Positions 17,414 through 26,492 of a stretch of DNA of 64,000 nt are shown here, in pieces. A program made the position numbers and the translations under genes. This stretch comes from Desulfovibrio sp. 86 (GTDB taxonomy: Bacteria > Desulfobacterota > Desulfovibrionia > Desulfovibrionales > Desulfovibrionaceae). Location of the stretch: contig NZ_LR738849.1 in assembly GCF_902702915.1 (NCBI RefSeq), forward strand, positions 2,620,001-2,684,000, written 5' to 3'. Each line of letters opens with the position of its first letter. Positions within the stretch are counted from its first letter, which is position 1. The notes under the pieces are model-generated. The model saw only the letters and a list, made by a program, of their open reading frames with translations, had not been told where the DNA came from and did not search any database.

Positions 17414-19369
17414 ATGAATACACTTGTTTTTTGCTGTGTGGCGCTGCCTTTCATTGTAGCGCTTGTACTCTATTTCACACAGCTTGACCGCACCCGCAAG
17501 CTTCTCGTGCCTGCAGCGGTTGCGGTAATGGCGCTGGCAGCCGTGATCATGGGATCTTACGGCACGTTCCGCCTGGAGGCGGAATCATTCTGCGGCATAC
17601 CGCTGGACAGCCTGTTCAGCCTGCTTGATCTGTTGTTGCTGCTCTATATTCTGGGACTGGGCTGGAAACTCGGCAGCAGAACGGTCATGGGCATGACGGC
17701 GCTGCAACTGGTGGGCCTGCTCTATCTGAAGTTCGTTCTCGCGGACGGAGCAGCCCCCATCACGGCTTTTGCGCCTGATGGCCTTTCGCTTATCATGGTT
17801 ATCATCATCTCCGTCGTGGGTGGTCTTATCACCATTTACGGCCTGGGCTATATGGATATTCATGAAGAACATCTGCATTTGCGCGTATCGCGCAAACCCC
17901 GTTTTTTCGCCATTATATTCTGTTTTCTTGGGGCCATGAATGGCCTGGTACTTTCCAACAATCTTTCGTGGATGTTCTTTTTCTGGGAAGTAACGACGCT
18001 CTGTTCCTATTTGCTTATCAGTCATGATCAGACGCAAGAAGCCAATGCCAATGCTTATCGCGCCTTGTGGATGAACGTTCTTGGTGGCCTCGCCTTTGTT
18101 TCGGCCATGCTTTTTGTCCAGAAGAGCCTCGGCACGCTGTCCACTGAAATCGTCCTGCAAAAAATGACGGCCATGGATGTAAAGAGCACGGCCATGCTGC
18201 TGCCTTTCGCCTTTTTCTGTCTGGCAGCCTTTACAAAGTCGGCCCAGGTGCCGTTTGAAAGCTGGCTGTGCGGAGCCATGGTGGCTCCCACTCCGGTTTC
18301 GGCCCTGCTGCACTCCGCCACCATGGTCAAGGCTGGCACCTATCTTTTGCTGCGCATGGCCCCGGCCTTTGCAGATACCACCATGTCCACCATTGTGGCG
18401 CTGTTCGGCGCATTCACCTTTGTGGGCACCTGCATTCTCGCGGTCAGTCAGAGTAACGCCAAAAAGATTCTGGCCTATTCCACCATCGCCAACCTTGGCC
18501 TGATTATCGCCTGTGTGGGCATAAACACCGCAGCGTCCATGATGGCGGCCACAACCATCATTATCTACCACTCCGTGTCCAAAGGCCTGCTCTTCATGTG
18601 CGTGGGCGCCATTGAACAGCGCATCGGTTCGCGCGATATCGAAGACATGCGCGGTCTGTACAGCAAGATGCCCCGCACGGCCATTATTACGGCCATTGGC
18701 ATCTTTACAATGATGCTGCCGCCCTTCGGCATGCTCATAGGCAAGTGGATGGCCATTGAGGCCATCGCGCGCGCTACCCAGGCCATGACGCCCATCATCT
18801 TCTTCATTGCGCTGGGGTCGGCCTTCACGGTGCTGTTCTGGGCACGCTGGGCCGGCATTCTGGTTTCTTCGGCCAATCTGCACGAACGGCCGGTGCACGG
18901 TAATCCCAAGGCTTCGGTCATGTTCGCGCTGCGTTCGCTCTGCGGCCTTGCCATCGTGTTCTCCTTCTTTTCCCCGATGGTGCTGAAGACCTTTGTGGAA
19001 CCTTCCGTTGCTGGCGTGTACGCCCGTTTCGGCCTCAAGCCCGAAGGCTTCATCCCCGGCGCGTCGCTCACGGGCGGTGCGGGGTATTTCTGGATATATA
19101 TGCTCTTCATCCTGCTGGGCCTCGGAGCCTGGCTCGCCTGGCGGGTTGCCAGAAAGGTGCCCAACGGGGCGCACACGCAACCGTACTTCTCCGGCCTGAC
19201 GCAGGAGCAGGCAGGGCAGATAGGCTTCAAGGGGCCCATGAACGCCTTTGAACCCGTGCGCCTGTCCAACTTCTATCTGTCTCAGTACTTTGGCGAAGGC
19301 ACCATCACAAGGGCCATTGATATTATTTCCACGGCCTTTCTCATCGTCCTGGTAGGAGGTCTGCTCTGA
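17414..19369 (+). CDS. echA: Ech hydrogenase subunit A (NuoL/MrpA-like proton-pumping antiporter subunit)
   Basis: This 651-residue polytopic protein of the complex I/Mrp antiporter family has about 16 predicted membrane segments. The conserved antiporter core is visible: FFFWEVTTLCSYLLI with the membrane Glu, then the FTKSAQVPFESWLCGAMVAPTPVSALLHSATMV region with the TM7/TM8 Lys and His, and LAYSTIANLGLI. It would couple electron transfer by EchCEDF to ion translocation. GTGGGGC precedes the ATG. It is the first gene of a contiguous six-gene ech operon, and its stop overlaps the echB start by 1 nt. Confidence 0.95.
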   Translation: MNTLVFCCVALPFIVALVLYFTQLDRTRKLLVPAAVAVMALAAVIMGSYGTFRLEAESFCGIPLDSLFSLLDLLLLLYILGLGWKLGSRTVMGMTALQLVGLLYLKFVLADGAAPITAFAPDGLSLIMVIIISVVGGLITIYGLGYMDIHEEHLHLRVSRKPRFFAIIFCFLGAMNGLVLSNNLSWMFFFWEVTTLCSYLLISHDQTQEANANAYRALWMNVLGGLAFVSAMLFVQKSLGTLSTEIVLQKMTAMDVKSTAMLLPFAFFCLAAFTKSAQVPFESWLCGAMVAPTPVSALLHSATMVKAGTYLLLRMAPAFADTTMSTIVALFGAFTFVGTCILAVSQSNAKKILAYSTIANLGLIIACVGINTAASMMAATTIIIYHSVSKGLLFMCVGAIEQRIGSRDIEDMRGLYSKMPRTAIITAIGIFTMMLPPFGMLIGKWMAIEAIARATQAMTPIIFFIALGSAFTVLFWARWAGILVSSANLHERPVHGNPKASVMFALRSLCGLAIVFSFFSPMVLKTFVEPSVAGVYARFGLKPEGFIPGASLTGGAGYFWIYMLFILLGLGAWLAWRVARKVPNGAHTQPYFSGLTQEQAGQIGFKGPMNAFEPVRLSNFYLSQYFGEGTITRAIDIISTAFLIVLVGGLL

Positions 19370-20220
19370 TGCTGTCCATCCTCAGTGCTATCGGCGGATT
19401 GATCTTGTCGCCCCTGGTAGGGGGGCTGCTGACCGGGGTGGACCGTCGCGTCACGGCGCGCCTGCAATCGCGTCTTGGGCCGCCTCTGCTTCAGCCTTTT
19501 TATGATGTGCTCAAACTGTTCGGCAAAGAAGCCTACGTCACCAACGCGTGGCTGGTTTTCAGCGCCTATATGACGCTTATTTCCTCGGCTCTGGCCCTGC
19601 TCATCTTCTTTATGGGCGGCGACCTGCTGTTGTTGTTCTTCGTGCTCACGGTGGGCGCGGTCTTTCAGGTGGTGGGCGCGCTGTGCGTGCCCTCGCCGTA
19701 CAGCAACATTGGCGCACAGCGCGAACTTTTGCTCATGCTGGCCTATGAGCCCATTCTCATTCTGGTGTTTGTGGGCTTTGCCATGTGCACGGGTTCCTTC
19801 TCAATTGAAGCCGTCTTTGCGCAGGATCAGCCCCTGCTGCTCAAGATGCCCTTGCTGTTCCTGGCTCTCGGCTATGCCCTGACCATCAAGCTGCGCAAGT
19901 CGCCCTTTGATATCTCGGCCAGCCATCACGGCCATCAGGAACTGGTCAAGGGCGTGCAGACCGAATATTCGGGGCCGTTCCTGGGCATCATTGAAGTGGC
20001 CCACTGGCTTGACCTGATACTCATTCTCGGGCTTTGCGCCATGTTCTGGCATACCAGCGTCATTGGCATGGCCACGCTGGTGGTCGCCTCGCTGTTCACG
20101 GAAATTCTCATCGATAACGTCACGGCCCGGCTCACCTGGCAGTGGATGGTGCAGAAGAAGTCTCTGCTGCTCGGCATGGGATTGGCCCTGGTTAATCTGT
20201 TATGGCTGTATGTGGCGTAA
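19369..20220 (+). CDS. echB: Ech hydrogenase subunit B (NuoH-like membrane subunit)
   Basis: This 283-residue integral membrane protein is homologous to complex I NuoH. The first cytoplasmic loop (GVDRRVTARLQSRLGPPLLQPFYDVLKLFGKE) and the later EYSGPFLGIIE segment are the family signatures at the interface with the hydrogenase module. About eight membrane segments are predicted. It anchors the hydrophilic EchCDEF module to the membrane. It is translationally coupled to echA. Confidence 0.95.
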   Translation: MLSILSAIGGLILSPLVGGLLTGVDRRVTARLQSRLGPPLLQPFYDVLKLFGKEAYVTNAWLVFSAYMTLISSALALLIFFMGGDLLLLFFVLTVGAVFQVVGALCVPSPYSNIGAQRELLLMLAYEPILILVFVGFAMCTGSFSIEAVFAQDQPLLLKMPLLFLALGYALTIKLRKSPFDISASHHGHQELVKGVQTEYSGPFLGIIEVAHWLDLILILGLCAMFWHTSVIGMATLVVASLFTEILIDNVTARLTWQWMVQKKSLLLGMGLALVNLLWLYVA

Positions 20221-20232
20221 GGAGGCAGGCAT

Positions 20233-20790
20233 ATGGGTTTTGTAGATAAGATGATAAAGCAGAGCCGTCTGAAGTCTCCCTGGATAGTCCACTTCGACTG
20301 CGGCTCCTGCAATGGTTGCGATATTGAAGTTCTGGCCTGCCTCACGCCCATTTATGACGTGGAGCGCTTTGGCGTGGTCAATGCGGGCAACCCCAAGCAT
20401 GCTGACGTTCTGCTGGTCACCGGCACGGTCAACCACCGCAACCGTCACGTGCTCAAGCAGATATATGACCAGATGCCTTCACCCAAGGCCGTGGTTTCCA
20501 TAGGCGCGTGCAACCTTTCCGGCGGCGTCTTCAAGGACACCTACAACGTGCTTAACGGCGCGTACAACATCATCCCCGTGGATGTCTTTGTGCCGGGCTG
20601 CCCGCCCAAGCCCGAAGCCATCATTGACGGCGTGGTGGAAGCGCTGGCAGTGCTCAAGGCCAAGATGGGCATGGGGCCCATGCCCGAAGCGACCTTCATG
20701 CCTGGTGACGAAGACGGAACGCCCGCTGGCGCGCGAGATGAACAAGCGCCCGTTGCCGAAGGCGACAAGTCACAGCAAAACGCGGGTTAG
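20233..20790 (+). CDS. echC: Ech hydrogenase subunit C (NuoB-like small subunit)
   Basis: The 185-residue [4Fe-4S] subunit is homologous to [NiFe] hydrogenase small subunits and NuoB. Proximal cluster ligands are visible in FDCGSCNGCDIEV, GACNLSGGVF and VPGCPPKPE. It passes electrons between the NiFe centre in EchE and the EchF ferredoxin. The C-terminal 35 residues are acidic and low complexity (DEDGTPAGARDEQAPVAEGD), an extension beyond the conserved core. GGAGG lies upstream. Confidence 0.95.
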   Translation: MGFVDKMIKQSRLKSPWIVHFDCGSCNGCDIEVLACLTPIYDVERFGVVNAGNPKHADVLLVTGTVNHRNRHVLKQIYDQMPSPKAVVSIGACNLSGGVFKDTYNVLNGAYNIIPVDVFVPGCPPKPEAIIDGVVEALAVLKAKMGMGPMPEATFMPGDEDGTPAGARDEQAPVAEGDKSQQNAG

Positions 20791-20808
20791 CCCGGAGAGG
20801 ATGCAATC

Positions 20809-21288
20809 ATGTTTTTTGAAGCCAAAGACGTGACGCCCGAGACGCTGCTTGCTGAAGTGCAGCGCCTGGCCAACGCCAAATGTCGTTTTGTCACCATGTC
20901 GCAGACGGTTGTTGACGAGAACACCCTGCGGCTGTTCTATCACTTTGACGAAAACCTCACCATGTCCGACCTGCGCCACAATGCGGAACTGTGCATGTGG
21001 GCGCCCACGGACGCCAAGGGCATGGTGCATCTGCGTATGGACGTGAACAAGGACGCGCCCATCCCGAGCATCAGTTCCATATACTTTTGCGCGGTGCTCA
21101 TTGAAAACGAGACTCAGGACCAGTTTGGCGTGCGTTTTGCGGGCCTGCCCCTGGACTACCAGGGCGGCATGTATCTGGAAGGCGAAGTGACCCACGCCCC
21201 GTATTTCACTATGACCACCGTCCGGCGTCCCGCCGCGGCTGCCAAGGATGACGCCAAGGCAGAATCCGCCAAAGGAGATCAGGCATGA
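20809..21288 (+). CDS. echD: Ech hydrogenase subunit D (NuoC-like)
   Basis: This 159-residue protein carries the 30-kDa complex I subunit (NuoC) fold: CRFVTMSQTVVDENTLRLFYHFDENL, then ISSIYFCAVLIENETQDQFGVRFAGLPLDYQGGMYLEGE, with the family signature E-x-x-x-D-x-F/Q-G-V. The last 20 residues are an Ala/Lys/Asp-rich tail. It is structural in the hydrophilic arm. The gene overlaps echE by 4 bp. Confidence 0.92.
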   Translation: MFFEAKDVTPETLLAEVQRLANAKCRFVTMSQTVVDENTLRLFYHFDENLTMSDLRHNAELCMWAPTDAKGMVHLRMDVNKDAPIPSISSIYFCAVLIENETQDQFGVRFAGLPLDYQGGMYLEGEVTHAPYFTMTTVRRPAAAAKDDAKAESAKGDQA

Positions 21289-22367
21289 GCAACCGCACCA
21301 CAGTGATTCCTTTCGGGCCGCAGCATCCTGTGCTGCCCGAACCTCTGCACATCAAGTTTGTGGTGGAGGACGAAACCGTTGTGGGGGCCATTCCCCAGCT
21401 CGGCTTCGTGCACCGCGGCCTGGAAAGCCTCGTGCGCACCAAGGACTATAACCAGATGGTTTTTGTGGTGGAGCGTATTTGCGGCATCTGTTCCTGCATC
21501 CACGCCAACTGCTACTGCAACGCCATTGAAGACATGATGGGCATCACGGCGCCGCCGCGCGCCCAGTTTTTGCGGGTCATCTGGTCGGAACTGCACCGCA
21601 TCCATTCGCATCTCTTGTGGCTGGGCCTTTTTGCGGACTCCTTCGGCTTTGAAAGCGTGTTCCAGCAGTTCTGGCGCATCCGCGAGCATGTCATGGATAT
21701 TTGCGAGGCCACGGCGGGCAACCGCGTGATCCTGTCGGTCAACGTGGTGGGCGGCGTGCGCCGCGACCTCGCCCCCGACCAGATCCGCTGGATGCTTGGC
21801 CGCCTGGACGAACTGCAAAAGGGCATGCGCGAACTCACCAGCACCATGCTGGATGACTATACCGTGCAGGAACGCACACGCGGCATAGGCTACCTCAGCA
21901 AGGAAGACGCCCGCCTGCTGGGCGCTGCCGGCCCCACCCTGCGCGGCAGCGGATGGGAAATCGACGAACGCATGCACGGCTACGCAGCTTACAGCGACCT
22001 CAACTTCATCCCTGTGGTGGAAAACGACGGCGACTGCTACGCACGTTCCAAGGTGCGCTTCTATGAAGTGCTGCACGCAATGGATCTTATCCGCGAAGCA
22101 CTGAACCGCCTGCCGGAGAGCGAGCTTACCGTCAAGGTGCCCGGCAATCCTGATGGTGAATCCGTCTTCCGCGTGGAACAGCCCAGAGGCGAACTGTTCT
22201 ACTACATTCGCGCCAACGGCACCAAGTATCTGGAACGCATGCGGGTGCGTACGCCAACATTCGCCAACGTCCCGCCCCTGTTGCACATGTTGCCGGGCTG
22301 CAAACTGCCCGACGTGCCGGTCATAGTGCTCAGCATAGACCCGTGCATCTCCTGCACAGAGAGGTAG
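21285..22367 (+). CDS. echE: Ech hydrogenase subunit E (NuoD-like [NiFe] large subunit)
   Basis: This 360-residue catalytic subunit has both pairs of NiFe-ligating cysteines: ERICGICSCIH near the N-terminus and DPCISCTER at the very C-terminus. The protein ends three residues after the last ligand, so the C-terminal peptide cleaved off in most [NiFe] hydrogenases is absent. The central sequence (LHRIHSHLLWLGLFADSFGFESVF) matches group 4 enzymes. It reduces protons or oxidises H2, exchanging electrons with ferredoxin through EchC and EchF. Confidence 0.95.
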   Translation: MSNRTTVIPFGPQHPVLPEPLHIKFVVEDETVVGAIPQLGFVHRGLESLVRTKDYNQMVFVVERICGICSCIHANCYCNAIEDMMGITAPPRAQFLRVIWSELHRIHSHLLWLGLFADSFGFESVFQQFWRIREHVMDICEATAGNRVILSVNVVGGVRRDLAPDQIRWMLGRLDELQKGMRELTSTMLDDYTVQERTRGIGYLSKEDARLLGAAGPTLRGSGWEIDERMHGYAAYSDLNFIPVVENDGDCYARSKVRFYEVLHAMDLIREALNRLPESELTVKVPGNPDGESVFRVEQPRGELFYYIRANGTKYLERMRVRTPTFANVPPLLHMLPGCKLPDVPVIVLSIDPCISCTER

Positions 22368-22369
22368 CC

Positions 22370-22771
22370 ATGTACATGCTTAAAAACGTATTGCGCAACC
22401 TGTCGGGCAAGCCCTCCACGCGGTTGTATCCGCTGGAAGAGCGTGAACCCTTCCCGGCTTACAGGGGCGTAATAACCAATGATGTTGAAAGGTGCATATT
22501 CTGCAGTACCTGCGCAAAGGTTTGTCCCACGGACGCCATCACCGTGGACGCCAAGGCAGGACAATGGGTGTATGACCCCTTCCTGTGCGTATACTGCTCG
22601 GCCTGTGTGGAAAAATGCCCCACCAAATGCCTGATGCAGGTTCCAACGCACCGCAAACCCTCGGTAACCAAGTTCCGGGTCTTGCGCACGGGCACGCCGC
22701 GCGTCAAGAAAAGCGCCGGAGCCAAGGCCAAGGGAGAGGGCAGCGCCAAGGACAAGACTGAAAGCGAATAG
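22370..22771 (+). CDS. echF: Ech hydrogenase subunit F (2x[4Fe-4S] ferredoxin)
   Basis: This 133-residue polyferredoxin has two complete C-x2-C-x2-C-x3-CP motifs, CIFCSTCAKVCP and CVYCSACVEKCP. It is the NuoI-like electron entry point for soluble ferredoxin. The C-terminus is a Lys/Ala/Glu-rich tail. The ATG at 22370 is two bases past the echE stop, with GAGGT upstream; the upstream in-frame extension overlaps echE and was rejected. A strong terminator follows, closing the operon. Confidence 0.95.
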   Translation: MYMLKNVLRNLSGKPSTRLYPLEEREPFPAYRGVITNDVERCIFCSTCAKVCPTDAITVDAKAGQWVYDPFLCVYCSACVEKCPTKCLMQVPTHRKPSVTKFRVLRTGTPRVKKSAGAKAKGEGSAKDKTESE

Positions 22772-22803
22772 CGCCACGGCACCACCCATGCCGTAGCCGG
22801 ATA

Positions 22804-22839
22804 CAAAAAAAGACCGCCTTTACATGGCGGTCTTTTTTT
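22804..22839 (+). terminator. intrinsic terminator of the ech operon
   Basis: The A run plus AGACCGCC (22811-22818) pairs with GGCGGTCT (22826-22833), followed by TTTTTT. It lies 33 bp after the echF stop. Confidence 0.92.
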
Positions 22840-23628
22840 GTTTTTACTATCGGCCCGCACAATTTCCGGCAGAATGACAAATTGAAATGCAAGCATTTCA
22901 AAGGGAATCCGCATCCAGGGCTGAAACGCGCGAGTCCTGCTGGCAAATCCCTGGCCTGGGCGCGCAAGGCCCGGGGCTGGCATGCCCAGGCACTATGTGA
23001 ATTTCAGCCCGCATGGATTGGCGGCGCGACAGCCGCAAAGGGGCAGCCGACGCTTGATCGTAAAAATATCTATTACTTATACTGGCGGGTACTGGTGCAA
23101 AGGGCATTGCTTTGTCTCAAATTTTCACGTGCACATATATTGATGTTTATGGTGAAGCACTAAAGCAAAATTGTAAAAATAAATATAATTACTATATTTT
23201 TATTTTTTTATATAACAGGAGAAAAATGATAAATACCTGTTAGATTTTAGTCTGCAATTTTGTATATAAAATGATATAAAAAATGCATTGCGTATATTTA
23301 ATCTCCAATATGTAAATACTGTATTTGATGGACATGCACTGCCCACGTGGTCGTGATAATGTTTTTCGGCAATATGGTATTGCAAAATGAATGTTTATGC
23401 ACGATACTTTGGAAAGCACCCCTGTACCTCAAACACCGTGACCGACTCTGGCACCACAGGTTTGCGGCAGTGCTTGCCTTTTACAGGGCGAGTGCTGATT
23501 TTTCAGTTATCCCATGTGAATTGTTTAACTTTTATCCAATGATTCTGGGCTTGGGATCATATCTGCGCTGCCTGAACTCGGGCGCGCATGATCTGGTGTA
23601 TATAAAGTAAACCTGGAGGAGAAACTTT
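22840..23628. other. intergenic region, very AT-rich in the middle
   Basis: There is no supportable gene in this 789-bp stretch. From about 23165 to 23340 it is strikingly AT-rich against a GC-rich background, with T and A runs. TATATAAAG at 23599-23607, 20 bp before the TauE ribosome site, could be a -10 region for the exporter, but no matching -35 is evident. Confidence 0.35.
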
Positions 23629-24858
23629 ATGAAAAACAGATGGATGGTTGGCGGCAGTCTGGTTTTGTTGTTGCTGTTTACCGTAGGTCAGGTCTTTGCG
23701 GCTGAAGGACAGGCCCCGGCTGCCGATCCTGCTGCTCCGGCTGCTGAGGCCCCCAAGGCTCCGGCCATTGATCCTGCCATCGCCGCACAGATGCAGTCGG
23801 CGCCGGCCGGGCTGAAAAAAGCCATTGCCGAGCAGCTCAAGGTCGCCCCCGAAACCTACAATGCCACCGCCGAGCCTGGCTACCTGGGCATCCCCGGTGG
23901 CCCCAAGGTTAACATCATACTGGCCTTTGGCTGGGCCCTGTGGGTGGGCTGGATATTCTCCACCGTGGGCGCTTTTGGCGGCGTTATGGCGGGCGTGGGC
24001 CACATGACCGTGCACGGCCTTGGCAACTACGCAAAGTCGTTTGGCAAAACACCCCTCAACAAGGCTGTTACCGACTCTGTGCGCGCCTCCAACCAGATGC
24101 TTGCCGGTCTTTCAGCCGTTATCAGTACCTTCAGCTACTACCGCATGAAGCGCCTGGTGCTGCCCCTGGGTATTGCCCTGGGTCTTGGCTCCATCGTGGG
24201 CGCGTACCTGTCCACCTCGCTTACTGCGGGCAAGCTGAACTTCTCGTCCTATCAGGGCTATTTCGGCATGTTCGTCCTGGCCCTTGGCCTGTACCTGATA
24301 TGGGAAACCTCACCCATAGGGCAGCGCTCCAAAGCCAAGGCCAAAGAAGCCGCCAAGGCTTTTGAAGCCGCTGCCAAGAGCAAAAACACCGGTGACAAGG
24401 CGCCCACTGGCGTGAGCATGATTTCCTTCAGCATCACCCGTTGTGTGTTCACCTTCTGTGGCGTCGAGTTTTCTTTCAACCCGCTTTTGCCCTTCTTCGG
24501 TGGCGTCGTTATCGCCAGTATCGCGGCCTTCCTTGGCGTGGGCGGCGGCTTCCTGCTGGTTCCCTTTATCACCAGCGTAACCCAGCTTCCGATGTATCTG
24601 GCTGCAGGCACTTCCGCCCTGGCCGTTCTGGTGAGCATGATCACGGGTATCACGACCCTCATGCTGCACGGCGCCCTGGTGGACTGGAACCTGGTGAGCA
24701 TCGAATTTCTTGGTATCGCGGTAGGCTCCATCGTTGGCCCCTATACCTCTCGCTTCTTCTCTGAAATCTGGCTCAAGCGCCTCTTTATCGTGCTGGCTCT
24801 CTATGTGGGCACAGACTACGTGCTGCGTGGCTTCTTCCAGATCAAGATGTTTGGCTAG
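23629..24858 (+). CDS. TauE/SafE-family anion exporter with cleavable-type N-terminus
   Basis: This 409-residue protein starts with a hydrophobic signal-like segment (to about residue 24, ending VGQVFA). An Ala/Pro-rich periplasmic stretch (25-75) follows, then two halves of a TauE/SafE fold with about eight membrane segments. Signature glycine-rich loops are GAFGGVMAGVGHM and FLGVGGGFLLVPF. A basic, Lys/Ala-rich loop (RSKAKAKEAAKAFEAAAKS) joins the halves. TauE proteins export sulfite, sulfoacetate or related organosulfur anions; the substrate here is not determinable. GGAGGAG precedes the ATG. It appears monocistronic. Confidence 0.85.
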   Translation: MKNRWMVGGSLVLLLLFTVGQVFAAEGQAPAADPAAPAAEAPKAPAIDPAIAAQMQSAPAGLKKAIAEQLKVAPETYNATAEPGYLGIPGGPKVNIILAFGWALWVGWIFSTVGAFGGVMAGVGHMTVHGLGNYAKSFGKTPLNKAVTDSVRASNQMLAGLSAVISTFSYYRMKRLVLPLGIALGLGSIVGAYLSTSLTAGKLNFSSYQGYFGMFVLALGLYLIWETSPIGQRSKAKAKEAAKAFEAAAKSKNTGDKAPTGVSMISFSITRCVFTFCGVEFSFNPLLPFFGGVVIASIAAFLGVGGGFLLVPFITSVTQLPMYLAAGTSALAVLVSMITGITTLMLHGALVDWNLVSIEFLGIAVGSIVGPYTSRFFSEIWLKRLFIVLALYVGTDYVLRGFFQIKMFG

Positions 24859-24971
24859 AGAGAGCGCGGCCGCCGAGGAACGCGAAATTCTCAAGGTCGG
24901 TGACCCGGCAGTTGGTCAGCCCGACCCAGAGGTTCAAGTATAACGGCAGCCCCGGTTCCGGATGCAAAAAT

Positions 24972-25007
24972 AATGGCGCGGCGGAGAATTGTCTCCACCG
25001 CGCCATT
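24972..25007. terminator. strong hairpin after the TauE gene
   Basis: A 16-bp stem (AATGGCGCGGCGGAGA with its near-complement) has a 4-nt loop. It sits 114 bp after the TauE stop and 72 bp before the next start. There is no T run, so it may be a processing or stability hairpin rather than a classical terminator. Confidence 0.5.
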
Positions 25008-25078
25008 GCGCTATGGTGTGGGCATACCGTTTCAATCACCAGCAAAGCCTGAATGCGTAAGGGGCTACCGAACACCTC

Positions 25079-25624
25079 ATGATAGATACTTTTCTTGTTT
25101 GGCTCGATCCTGTCCTGGTTCTGCCTTTCCGTGTGATACCGCACCCGGAAGTGGGCTACTTTTTTGGCGTGGGCTGTCTGGCGCTCATTACCGTGCTTCT
25201 TGGTCTTGTCACCCTGAGCGTGGCCAACAGGCTGCATGCCAAACGTCTGAAGAAGTATCAGGATCAGATGCAGCACTATCACACGCTGAGCGAACAGGCC
25301 CTGTCCACCGGAAGCAAGGAAACGTTCAAAGCCGTCAACCGTCAGGGGCACGAAGCCTTTGGATACCATTTTTCCTTGAGCGGGGCGCTTTTTGTGGCCT
25401 CACTATGGCCGATTCCCATTGTGTTTGCCTGGATGCAACTGCGGTTCGGCCTGTTAAGTCCGGTTCTGCCCTTTAATCTGCCGCTCTTCGGCAACCAGCC
25501 GGGCATGGTTTTCTGGTTTCTGCTGTATTACATTCCGCTGCGCATGTATTTTTCGAAAGTCTGGCGTAAGCTGCAACTGCGCCAAAGGGAACCACTTTCA
25601 GAGCAAAAGGTCATGTACCCCTAG
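25079..25624 (+). CDS. three-segment membrane protein, function unknown
   Basis: The 181-residue protein has likely membrane segments at about 26-48 (GYFFGVGCLALITVLLGLVTLSV), 99-120 (GALFVASLWPIPIVFAWMQLRFG) and 138-155 (MVFWFLLYYIPLRMYF). A basic amphipathic cytoplasmic helix (HAKRLKKYQDQMQHYHTLSEQAL) lies between the first two. The arrangement is loosely like small Oxa1/EMC3-type insertase-fold proteins, but the similarity is only architectural and is not claimed. It follows the TauE gene on the same strand after a hairpin. Codon use is like its neighbours. No clear Shine-Dalgarno was seen. Confidence 0.6.
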   Translation: MIDTFLVWLDPVLVLPFRVIPHPEVGYFFGVGCLALITVLLGLVTLSVANRLHAKRLKKYQDQMQHYHTLSEQALSTGSKETFKAVNRQGHEAFGYHFSLSGALFVASLWPIPIVFAWMQLRFGLLSPVLPFNLPLFGNQPGMVFWFLLYYIPLRMYFSKVWRKLQLRQREPLSEQKVMYP

Positions 25625-25750
25625 AGTATTTAACACTTGAAATGCTCGCGTACGGCAGGCAAAAGCCCGCCTACTCGCATTTCGTGGCAAGGATTTTCAG
25701 AAAAATCCTTGCAGAGCATTTAACTCATTTCATTCGTAAACTGCTCTAGA
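25622..25750. repeat. two-hairpin intergenic repeat, family B copy 2 (inverted)
   Basis: It is the reverse-complement arrangement of 16422-16550: GGCAGGC with GCCCGCC first, then GCAAGGATTTTC with GAAAAATCCTTGC, ending CTGCTCTAGAGCAG. It begins at the stop codon of the preceding gene. Confidence 0.8.
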
Positions 25751-25830
25751 GCAGATTAACTTTGAAATGCTTCACATTTCAAAATTTTCATTCAGTCGAA
25801 AAATGCGATTTGCGACAGCCATCTGCAGGC
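25747..25830. repeat. dispersed intergenic repeat, family E copy 1
   Basis: It shares CAGATTAACTTTGAAATG, the CACATTTCAAA arm, and AAATGCGATTTGCGACAG with 33693-33769. The TTTGAAATG and CATTTCAAA arms form a hairpin. Confidence 0.7.
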
Positions 25831-25849
25831 TGTACATTCTATTAATTAA

Positions 25850-26110
25850 TTGCTGTCTTTGCGGCAGCCGTTGCCGCAGGGCTTGCCTGAACCGTTGGCG
25901 GGAACCGCCTTACGGGGCAGGACAGCATCGCTACGGATGGCGACAGCGATTGTATAGGACAAGACGTGTCGTTACACATGCTGTCTTCGCGGCAGTCGTT
26001 GGCGAGTCTGCGAGCCTTACGAATGGCGACAGCGATTGCACAAAACAAAATTGATAGTTACTCATGCTGTCTTTATCCGTAGCTTCCTTCGTCGCAACGG
26101 CTAAAGCTCA
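25850..26110. repeat. imperfect tandem repeat of about 120 nt
   Basis: Two consecutive units share GCTGTCTT, GCGGCAG, CGTTGGCG and the segment GGCGACAGCGATTG, and a third partial unit starts at about 26067 (ATGCTGTCTTTATCCGTAGC). Parts (GGCTTGCCTGAACCGTTGGC, CCGCCTTACGGGGCAGGACA) recur in inverted orientation at 31895-31955. No reading frame is supported. Confidence 0.7.
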
Positions 26111-26492
26111 GCTGAATCCACGCCACGTTGTGGCGCGCTGTACTTCCGTACAGCGGTAGAGCAGTTACACTTTTTCAAAGTTAAAATGCTCTAACGGCTC
26201 TCCCTGCTATCCCCACCTGAGGAGGACGTCGTGCTACGCGACACCGTGACGAGATTTTTGTCGCAAAATCTGTTAGTTGGCTGACTTCTTGAGATGCGGC
26301 GATTGGTCCAGTGGTCAGTGTTTTCCGTGACGTAAGCTTGTTTGGCTGGAAGAATGAGGGTACAGTAGAGCTGCAATGTTGAACGGTTGTTCCGCATGTA
26401 TTTTATGTTGACAATGAAATTCGTTTTCATAATGATGGGGCACGCCGCGCGAACCGGCTTTGCCCCGGCTCGTCACCATAAGGAGATCCCGC

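Noticed and set aside
17585..19180. A 531-codon minus-strand frame opposite echA
   Set aside because: Antisense shadow; composition is dominated by His, Gly, Arg and Gln with no domain, and echA is unambiguous.
23450..23475. TGGCACCACAGGTTTGC as a second sigma-54 promoter before the first TauE gene
   Set aside because: The distance between TGGCAC and TTGC is 7 bp instead of 5, so spacing is wrong for sigma-54.
25850..26110. Possible CRISPR array from the repeated GGCGACAGCGATTG segments
   Set aside because: There are only two or three long imperfect units without distinct spacers, and no cas genes.
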